64,000 bases of DNA from Mycobacterium decipiens (lineage in GTDB: Bacteria; Actinomycetota; Actinomycetes; Mycobacteriales; Mycobacteriaceae), in assembly GCF_963853665.1 (NCBI RefSeq), contig NZ_OY970459.1, positions 124,001 to 188,000 of the forward strand. The letters are read 5' to 3'. Below, one piece after another: positions 58,366-64,000 of the stretch. The notes under the pieces were generated by a model. The model was not told the DNA's origin and ran no database searches. It was given only the letters and a program-made list of their open reading frames with translations. Numbering within the stretch: position 1 is the first letter of the stretch; each line of letters starts with the position of its first letter. Position numbers and translations under genes: made by a program.

Positions 58366-59580
58366 TCAGCACTCGGTGAGCCGGTCTACTGCCCGTCGCA
58401 GCCGGGCCACTCCTTCGCGGATCCGATCCGGCGGGGTGGAGGCAAAGCAGAGGCGCAGCGCACTGGCGAACCGGCCCGTCGGCGAGAAAGCCGGACCGGG
58501 GATGAACGCGACACCCTCGGCGAGCGCTGCCTCGAAGAGTTTGGTGGTGTCGGGGACCTTCGCGGGACCGTTGCGCAGGGTCACCCATAAGAACAACCCG
58601 CCGTCGGGGTCGGTCCAGCGCGCGATGCCGCCGAAGTGCTCGCGCAACGCCGCGTGCATGGCCTCCTTGCGCCGACGGTATTCGGCGCGCTGAGCCACCA
58701 GGTGATCCTGCAGATGTCCGCCACTGAGAAAGCCCGCCAGCAGCCGCTGCGCGGGCAGATTGGTGCACGTGTCCATCGCCTGCTTGGCATTGATCAGCAG
58801 CGGCTGCAACTCGGGCACGGCGTCCACCCATCCGACGCGCAGGCCCGGGGCGACGATCTTCGAGAAGGTTCGCACCGAGAAGACCACGGGTTCGCCCGCG
58901 CCCAGCTCGCGCAGCGTCGGTAGCGGTTCACCACCGAATCGCAACAGCCCGTACGGGTCGTCGTCGATCACCATCGATCCCCAGGATCGCGCGAGGTCGA
59001 GGAGCCGATGCCGGCGCTGTAGTGAAAGCGTTACTCCGGTCGGGTTCTGGAAGGTTGGGATGGTGTAGATCGCCTTGGGTGTGCGGCCCGCGTCGGCTAC
59101 CAACGTCTGTAGCGCGTCAATGTCCATGCCATCGTCGTCGACCGGGACTTCCAGCAGGGCAGCGCCGTAGGAGAGCGCGGTCGCGCTGCCGTTGGTGTAT
59201 GTCGGGGATTCGACAACGACGAGATCGCCCGGGTCCACGAAGATCTTGCAGAACAGGTCCAGGCCCTGCATGCCGCCGGAGGTGATCGTCAAGCGGTCCG
59301 CGGTGGTCTCGTCGCTTGTGCCGCGCAGCGCCTGCAGCAGTGCTTCCTGCAATGGCGGATCGCCTTCGGTGGCGGCGTAGTCGTAGGCGTGCGGTTCGCG
59401 CAGCTCGGCCGCCGCGATTTCAGCAAGGATCGCCGCGGGCACTGCCTCTGCCGCGGGGCTGCCCATGGCGAACCGCACGACATCATGGCTCTGCTTGTGC
59501 AGCAACGATGTGCTCGAGTCGATTACCGACCCGACCAGCCCGGCGGCGCGCGCGGCGTATGGGAGGGCTAAGGACCTCAC
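58366..59580 (-). CDS. PLP aminotransferase, class I (2-aminoadipate/MocR-type without HTH)
   Basis: Protein of 404 aa in fold-type I. TITSGGMQGLDLFCKIFVDP, YTIPTFQNPTGVTLS, IDDDPYGLLRFGG and the PLP lysine in RTFSKIVAPGLRVGW are typical of the aminoadipate/valine-pyruvate group. GTG 59580 follows GGAGG. It lies 47 bases downstream of racemase-like copy 2 on the same strand, probably one operon, and would convert an amino acid to a 2-oxo acid or the reverse. Confidence 0.92.
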   Translation of the reverse strand: MRSLALPYAARAAGLVGSVIDSSTSLLHKQSHDVVRFAMGSPAAEAVPAAILAEIAAAELREPHAYDYAATEGDPPLQEALLQALRGTSDETTADRLTITSGGMQGLDLFCKIFVDPGDLVVVESPTYTNGSATALSYGAALLEVPVDDDGMDIDALQTLVADAGRTPKAIYTIPTFQNPTGVTLSLQRRHRLLDLARSWGSMVIDDDPYGLLRFGGEPLPTLRELGAGEPVVFSVRTFSKIVAPGLRVGWVDAVPELQPLLINAKQAMDTCTNLPAQRLLAGFLSGGHLQDHLVAQRAEYRRRKEAMHAALREHFGGIARWTDPDGGLFLWVTLRNGPAKVPDTTKLFEAALAEGVAFIPGPAFSPTGRFASALRLCFASTPPDRIREGVARLRRAVDRLTEC

Positions 59581-59627
59581 GTGTCACCTCCAGATAGTGA
59601 GTTCATGCAACGGTCAGGTGCGGGCAG

Positions 59628-60347
59628 TCAACGCGCCAGCAGCCGCTGGCCGGGCCCGACGGCCTTGCGCCCGACGGTGGTCAGGGCCGACCACATCGTT
59701 ACCTGGTTGGCGGTCAGCACGGGCTTGCCGAGTTCGGTCTCGAGCGTGGTGATCACGTCGTACGTCGCCAGGTTGGTGCAACTGACAAAAACGGCCTCGG
59801 CGTCGGGGCGGTCGGCGTCGCGGACGAGTTGGACCGTGACGTCGTACGGCACGGCCCAGATCATGGAGGTCAGCCCCAGCTCGGCGGCGGCGATCACGTT
59901 GATGCCTGCCTCGGCGAGGTATGCGGTCAGGCGGGCGGTGAGATCGGTGACATAGGGCGTGGCGGTGGCGATCGTCTTTACGCCGAGGTGCGCCAGGGCG
60001 TTGAGCAAGGCGCCGCTGGTAGTGATCGCGGCCGCGGCGCCTGCCGCCGTCATCGCGGCCACCAGTGCGGCTTCGCCGGCAAGGCCGCCGACGAAGCTGC
60101 CCGAAGCGCATGCGTAGGCGGTCACCAGCGGAGAGACGGCAAGTAACTCGGTTGCGCCGCGAGCGATCGTTGCCGGGTCGGAGATGCGGATAGCCATATC
60201 CATGGCGACCAACGGGACGTAGGGCGTTCGGGTCAGGTGCAGGCTGATGTCGTCCGGCGCCCAACGCCACAGTTCCCGGTCGAGGGCGAAGTCGTGCGGT
60301 ACCACCACACCGATTCCGGCCTGTGCTAGCCGGGAGGACTGGCTCAT
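59628..60347 (-). CDS. Asp/Glu racemase superfamily protein, maleate-isomerase-like, copy 2
   Basis: Protein of 239 aa. It keeps both candidate catalytic cysteines: Cys80 in AYACASGSF and Cys190 in VFVSCTNLATYD, the arrangement of maleate cis-trans isomerases. The C-terminal PVLTANQVTMWSAL matches copy 1 closely, so the two are paralogues. ATG 60347; a GTG at 60353 is possible. Probable function: isomerisation or racemisation of a dicarboxylic or amino acid. First gene of the operon with the class I aminotransferase. Confidence 0.88.
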   Translation of the reverse strand: MSQSSRLAQAGIGVVVPHDFALDRELWRWAPDDISLHLTRTPYVPLVAMDMAIRISDPATIARGATELLAVSPLVTAYACASGSFVGGLAGEAALVAAMTAAGAAAAITTSGALLNALAHLGVKTIATATPYVTDLTARLTAYLAEAGINVIAAAELGLTSMIWAVPYDVTVQLVRDADRPDAEAVFVSCTNLATYDVITTLETELGKPVLTANQVTMWSALTTVGRKAVGPGQRLLAR

Positions 60348-60383
60348 TGGCACAGTCTGGCGGCCTGAGACGCGCTACACAAG

Positions 60384-60399
60384 CGATTGTTGACAATCG
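60384..60399. promoter_or_regulatory. GntR-type operator, site C
   Basis: CGATTGT-TG-ACAATCG, 7-bp arms. Bases 60385-60398 are the exact reverse complement of site A. It is between divergent racemase-like copy 2 (60347) and the hydroxyacid dehydrogenase gene (60427). Confidence 0.87.
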
Positions 60400-60426
60400 G
60401 ACAGTTGCGTTCCTAGCCTCGATCGC

Positions 60427-61473
60427 GTGGCGATGCGTCGCGAACCTCAGCCGGCTGCCGGGGCCGCGATCGATAGTGGGCGACCGATTGTTGCGGTGCT
60501 CTGTGAACGGGCGACCGAGCGGCCGCGGGGGCTGGGCGGACTGGAGGTGGACTTCCGGTACTGCACCGCCGACGGATTGGCCGTCGCTGTCCGGGGAGCC
60601 CGCGGATTGCTGCTTTGGGACTACTTCTCCACGGCGGTTCGGGACGTTTGGGCCGACGCCGGTGCCGTCGATTGGATCCACGTCGCCGCGGCCGGGGTGG
60701 ACACGTTGCTCTTCGACGAGCTGCGAGCCTCCGATGTGGTGGTGACCAACGCTGCGGGGGTGTTCGACCGGCCGATCGCGGAGTATGTGCTCGGCGCGGT
60801 GATCGCGCACGCCAAGGACAGCCGTCGCAGTTTCGACCTGCAGCGGCGACACCAATGGGAGCACCGCGAGACGCGGCGGGTGACTGGCGCGACGGCTCTC
60901 GTGGTCGGCACAGGCCGGATAGGCCGGGAGATCGCGCGGCTGTTGCGCGCCGTCGGGATGCGGGTACGGGGCGTGGGTCGGACGGCGCGTGCTGGCGATG
61001 CTGACTTCGGCGAAGTGGTTGCCAGTGGCGACCTTTCGGCCGCGGCCGGCTGGTGCGACTACCTCGTCCTGGCCGCACCGCTGACCGAAGAGACCCGCGG
61101 TCTGGTGGATGCGACGGTGCTGAGGGCGATGAAGCCCGACGCGCACCTGATCAATGTCGCGCGGGGCGCGCTCGTCGACGAGCCCGTTCTGCTCGCAGCG
61201 CTGCGTGACGGATGGATCAGTGGTGCGACGCTGGACGTGTGCACGGTGGAACCGCTGCCTAGCGGGCATCCATTGTGGGACGCGCCCAACGTGACGATCA
61301 CCGCGCACATGTCGGGTGATGTCGTCGGCTGGCGTGACACCCTGGCCGCACAGTATGCGGAGAACGTCCGGCGTTGGCTGGCGGGCGAAGCTTTGCTGAA
61401 TGTGGTGGACAAGAAGCTCGGCTACGTTCCCGGTAGGCCGGTGACAGCCAGTTGGGGAGGTTCGGCTCAATGA
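60427..61473 (+). CDS. D-isomer-specific 2-hydroxyacid dehydrogenase
   Basis: Protein of 348 aa. NAD loop VVGTGRIGREIARLL, VLAAPLTEETRGLVD, the catalytic Arg region LINVARGALVDE, a downstream Glu, and the His in ITAHMSGD. It reduces a 2-oxo acid or oxidises a 2-hydroxy acid. GTG 60427 or ATG 60433. Its stop overlaps the amidase start. Together with the FAD/Fe-S hydroxyacid dehydrogenase it indicates 2-hydroxy/2-oxo acid chemistry in this pathway. Confidence 0.92.
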   Translation: MAMRREPQPAAGAAIDSGRPIVAVLCERATERPRGLGGLEVDFRYCTADGLAVAVRGARGLLLWDYFSTAVRDVWADAGAVDWIHVAAAGVDTLLFDELRASDVVVTNAAGVFDRPIAEYVLGAVIAHAKDSRRSFDLQRRHQWEHRETRRVTGATALVVGTGRIGREIARLLRAVGMRVRGVGRTARAGDADFGEVVASGDLSAAAGWCDYLVLAAPLTEETRGLVDATVLRAMKPDAHLINVARGALVDEPVLLAALRDGWISGATLDVCTVEPLPSGHPLWDAPNVTITAHMSGDVVGWRDTLAAQYAENVRRWLAGEALLNVVDKKLGYVPGRPVTASWGGSAQ

Positions 61474-62873
61474 TTCCTTCGGCGGTCGATCTGGTCGAGG
61501 CGTACCGGAAAAGGACGCTCTCGCCGGTCGAGGCCACCACAGCCGCGCTGGAGGCGATCGACCGGTACGACAGTCAGGTGAATGCCTTTGTCGTGGTGGA
61601 CGCCGAGGGCGCACTGGCTGCCGCGAAAGAGTCGGAGACCCGGTGGCACGCGGGTGAGCCGCTAGGCCCCGGTGACGGCGTGCCGACCTCGGTCAAGGAC
61701 GCCTTGTGGACGCGTGGCTGGCCGACCCTGCGCGGCAGCACCCTGATCGACGAAGCAGGTCCGTGGGAGCAGGACGCGCCGAGCGTCGCGAGGCTGCGGG
61801 AGGCGGGTGCGGTCATCATCGGCAAGACCACGACTCCGGAGTGCTCCTGGAAGGGCGTGACGGATTCGTTCCGGCACGGCGTTACCCGCAACCCCTGGGA
61901 TCCCGGCAAGACACCGGGTGGATCGAGTGGTGGCAGTGCGGCAGCGATTGCCCTCGGCATGGGGGCGTGGTCGGTTGGCACAGACGGTGGCGGCTCGGTC
62001 CGGATCCCTGCGGGCTTCACCGGCACGGTCGCATTGAAGCCCACTTACGGGCTAATCCCGATATTCCCGCCCAGTCCGTTTGGCACGTTGTCTCACGCTG
62101 GACCGATGACACGGTCGGTGCGGGACTGCGCGGCGCTGCTCGACGTGATCAGCGGTTTCGACGCCCGGGATTGGTCCGCCATGCCAACCCCGACCAGGTC
62201 GTTCCTGGACGGGCTCGACGACGGCGTCGCGGGACTGCGGATCGCCTTTTCGCCGAACTTGGGTTTCGTCCGCAACGACCCGGAGGTCGACGACGTGGTG
62301 CGGGCCGCGGTTGATGTGCTAGCCCGCGCCGGAGCCGAAGTGGACCAAGTCGATCCGGGTTTTGCGGATCCGGTCGAAGCGTTCCACGTGCTGTGGTTCT
62401 CCGCGGAGGCTCAACTGCTGCGGGCCTACGGAGACGCCGTGGACGATCGGGTGGATCCCGGGCTGCGGCGGACCGCGGCGACCGGGGCGACCTACTCCGC
62501 GGCCGACTTCCTGGACGCGACCGCCGTGCGGATGGACCTCGGTGTGGTGATGGGCAGGCTTCACCAAACCTACGATGTCCTTCTCACCCCGACCCTTCCG
62601 TTGCCCGCTTTCGACGCCGGGCAGGATGTGCCGGACGGTTGGACTTCGCCGGACTGGACGAGCTGGACGCCGTACACCTATCCGTTCAACCTGACCCAGC
62701 AGCCTGCGTTGAGTGTGTCGTGTGGATTCACCGCGGCTGGACTGCCGGTCGGGCTGCAGGTCGTCGGGCCCCGGCACGCCGATGCCTTGGTTCTTCGAGT
62801 CGGCCAGGCTTATCAGGTCGCTACCGAATGGCACTTGAGTGAACCGGCACTGCTGGCCGAGGAGGTGCGATGA
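61470..62873 (+). CDS. Amidase-signature family amidase
   Basis: Protein of 467 aa. The Ser-cisSer-Lys triad is visible: Lys76 (VPTSVKDA), Ser in GGSSGGS (150-156) and nucleophile Ser176 in GTDGGGSVRIPAG. It hydrolyses an amide to acid and ammonia or amine. ATG 61470 overlaps the previous stop, and its own stop overlaps the DUF3830 start, so three genes are translated as a unit. Confidence 0.94.
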   Translation: MIPSAVDLVEAYRKRTLSPVEATTAALEAIDRYDSQVNAFVVVDAEGALAAAKESETRWHAGEPLGPGDGVPTSVKDALWTRGWPTLRGSTLIDEAGPWEQDAPSVARLREAGAVIIGKTTTPECSWKGVTDSFRHGVTRNPWDPGKTPGGSSGGSAAAIALGMGAWSVGTDGGGSVRIPAGFTGTVALKPTYGLIPIFPPSPFGTLSHAGPMTRSVRDCAALLDVISGFDARDWSAMPTPTRSFLDGLDDGVAGLRIAFSPNLGFVRNDPEVDDVVRAAVDVLARAGAEVDQVDPGFADPVEAFHVLWFSAEAQLLRAYGDAVDDRVDPGLRRTAATGATYSAADFLDATAVRMDLGVVMGRLHQTYDVLLTPTLPLPAFDAGQDVPDGWTSPDWTSWTPYTYPFNLTQQPALSVSCGFTAAGLPVGLQVVGPRHADALVLRVGQAYQVATEWHLSEPALLAEEVR

Positions 62874-63370
62874 GCAGATACATCACCGTGTCGTTGGACA
62901 AGCGCAACGTGAGCTGCGTTGCCGTATTGCTGGACAGCGAGGCACCCCGCACCTGTGCGGCGGTCTGGGATGCGTTACCGCTGTCGGCGGCGGTGTTCCA
63001 CGGCAAGTATGCGCGCAATGAGATCTACACACTGTTGCCGGCGTTTTCGGCGAGCGACCCGGGTAAGGAGAACACCACGGTGACCCCGATCCCGGGCGAC
63101 CTGTGCTGGTTCTCGTTCGACTCCGACGACCTTGGCAACCCGGCATACGGGTACGAGAAGAGCGCCGGGACGGGCACGACCGGTGCGATCGTCGACCTCG
63201 CGCTGTTCTATGGACGGAACAACCTACTGATCAACGGTGACCAGGGGTGGGTGCCGGGCAACGTCTTCGGCGCCGTCGTCGACGGTCTCCCCGATATGGC
63301 CGCGGCCTGTCAGGACCTTTGGCTGGGCGGAGTCCGTGGCGAGACCTTGAGCTTCAGCCGGCGCGCCTAA
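62870..63370 (+). CDS. DUF3830 protein (cyclophilin-like fold)
   Basis: Protein of 166 aa. Segments AVLLDSEAPRTCAAVWDALP, FHGKYARNEIYTLLP, PGDLCWFSFDSDDLG and ALFYGRNNLL are those of DUF3830, a family with a predicted cyclophilin-like barrel and no proven reaction. I recall it beside amidases and dehydrogenases, as here. Last gene of the dehydrogenase-amidase unit, with a start/stop overlap. Possibly a binding or isomerising protein for the pathway substrate. Confidence 0.88.
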   Translation: MSRYITVSLDKRNVSCVAVLLDSEAPRTCAAVWDALPLSAAVFHGKYARNEIYTLLPAFSASDPGKENTTVTPIPGDLCWFSFDSDDLGNPAYGYEKSAGTGTTGAIVDLALFYGRNNLLINGDQGWVPGNVFGAVVDGLPDMAAACQDLWLGGVRGETLSFSRRA

Positions 63371-63407
63371 CGTCGTGCCGACCGCACCGTGACCTGAATC
63401 GCCTCCA

Positions 63408-64000
63408 TCAGTGTGCTCCGGAGTCTCCGGCGGGAACTTTTCGGGGGCTTGGGTCGACCGGCACCGTGTCGTGCTCGAGCAGGGCGGCATCCTTGGACAG
63501 CACCGGGCCGTCAACCAGGAGTCGGATGATCTCGCGGGGGGCGTTTTGCGGCGAGCTCAGACCCAGCGTCGTCGCCGCGTCCGCGTCGGGCACCCCGTAA
63601 CGCACGCCCTGCGGATCGACATAGTAGATCGATTCGGTGTAGCGGGGATCCGGGGACTGCAACGCCACGAGCTTCCCGCCGTCCAGGAAAATGGTTGCCG
63701 TCCCATGGATCTGCTTAATTCCCATGTTCATCGCCGCCGGCGGTATCGGTAGATGCCGGCCGGACAGCACTGTGGTCCGCGGCGATTGGTCACCGCCGCC
63801 GCGCTCCCACGACCAGCACAGCGTGGGAGCCTCCGGCCGGGACACAATGTTGAGCGGTTCGTCGGGCAGCGGTGAGTCATACACCGTTTGGGGCATGTCG
63901 ACGATCAGATTCGGCGACACCGACGGCGGCTCTACCAATCCGTAGGATTCCTTGTCGCGCAGCGCTCCCGCGGTTTCGGCGTTCACCCGCGCAATCCCGT
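63408..64000 (-). CDS. eccB: ESX type VII secretion protein EccB, C-terminal part
   Basis: The frame is open to the window edge and encodes the last 196 or so residues of an EccB protein. GIARVNAETAGAL, then SIYYVDPQGVRYGVPDADAA and APREIIRLLVDGPVLSKDAA, match the periplasmic domain of EccB subunits. EccB is a membrane component of the ESX core complex. The rest lies beyond 64000, so which ESX system it belongs to cannot be read. eccB is usually followed by eccC; here the next gene is the convergent DUF3830, so it is either an ESX-4-like arrangement or an interrupted locus. A GTG at 63986 is internal, not the start. Confidence 0.85.
   Translation of the reverse strand, partial: GIARVNAETAGALRDKESYGLVEPPSVSPNLIVDMPQTVYDSPLPDEPLNIVSRPEAPTLCWSWERGGGDQSPRTTVLSGRHLPIPPAAMNMGIKQIHGTATIFLDGGKLVALQSPDPRYTESIYYVDPQGVRYGVPDADAATTLGLSSPQNAPREIIRLLVDGPVLSKDAALLEHDTVPVDPSPRKVPAGDSGAH

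Overview
The window is high-GC actinobacterial DNA and almost certainly comes from a slow-growing Mycobacterium related to the M. tuberculosis (Mtb) complex. It opens inside a PE_PGRS gene. It carries a recognisable run of Mtb Rv0066c-Rv0078 homologues (icd2, sdaA, glyA2, Rv0074-Rv0078) and has a second PE_PGRS-type gene, a 13E12/DUF222-HNH protein and the end of an ESX eccB gene. Mtb gene names are given from memory of those families; no search was run, and the species is not determined.

Layout. 1-4042: PE_PGRS tail and icd2. 4173-11816: accessory block sitting between the icd2 and sdaA homologues (8-oxoguanine-deaminase-like amidohydrolase, flavin monooxygenase, TetR, F420-type LLM oxidoreductase, KstD-like flavoprotein, PP2C phosphatase). 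11857-14915: sdaA and glyA2 behind a tandem glycine riboswitch, i.e. a glycine -> serine -> pyruvate module. 15075-18830: DUF222-HNH protein, D-aminoacylase-like hydrolase, PNPOx-like protein. 19040-23909: the Rv0072-Rv0078 block, in which the ABC permease Rv0072 is reduced to an internally deleted remnant and the ATPase Rv0073 is absent. 23948-29117: LysR-controlled operon with a UGSC-family protein, its 371-aa partner, a class III CoA-transferase and a glutaryl-CoA-dehydrogenase-like enzyme. 29203-37495: secreted protein, DUF4242 protein, large LuxR-type ATPase regulator, BBE-type FAD oxidase, and a PaaX / Rieske oxygenase / HD-protein group. 37580-41426: copper export operon with two RicR-type boxes. 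41428-48165: PNPOx protein, two paralogous divergent TetR genes, then two Baeyer-Villiger-type monooxygenases and a zinc alcohol dehydrogenase whose two outer promoters carry almost the same 18-bp site. 48295-49614: a broken PE_PGRS gene with a beta-propeller-like C-terminus. 49857-63370: a large catabolic cluster (MFS transporter, GABA-type aminotransferase, semialdehyde dehydrogenase, GntR, two maleate-isomerase-like proteins, D-lactate-dehydrogenase/Fe-S fusion, second aminotransferase, 2-hydroxyacid dehydrogenase, amidase, DUF3830). 63408-64000: 3' part of eccB.

The best candidates for undescribed biology are: (a) the GntR cluster, whose three divergent promoters all carry GATTGT-YR-ACAAT(C/G), pointing to one regulon that breaks down an unidentified nitrogen-containing acid or amide; (b) the UGSC operon, whose gene content suggests an activation and oxidative decarboxylation route for a glutarate-like acid; (c) the monooxygenase cluster with its matching operators. 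The substrates are inferred only from family membership.
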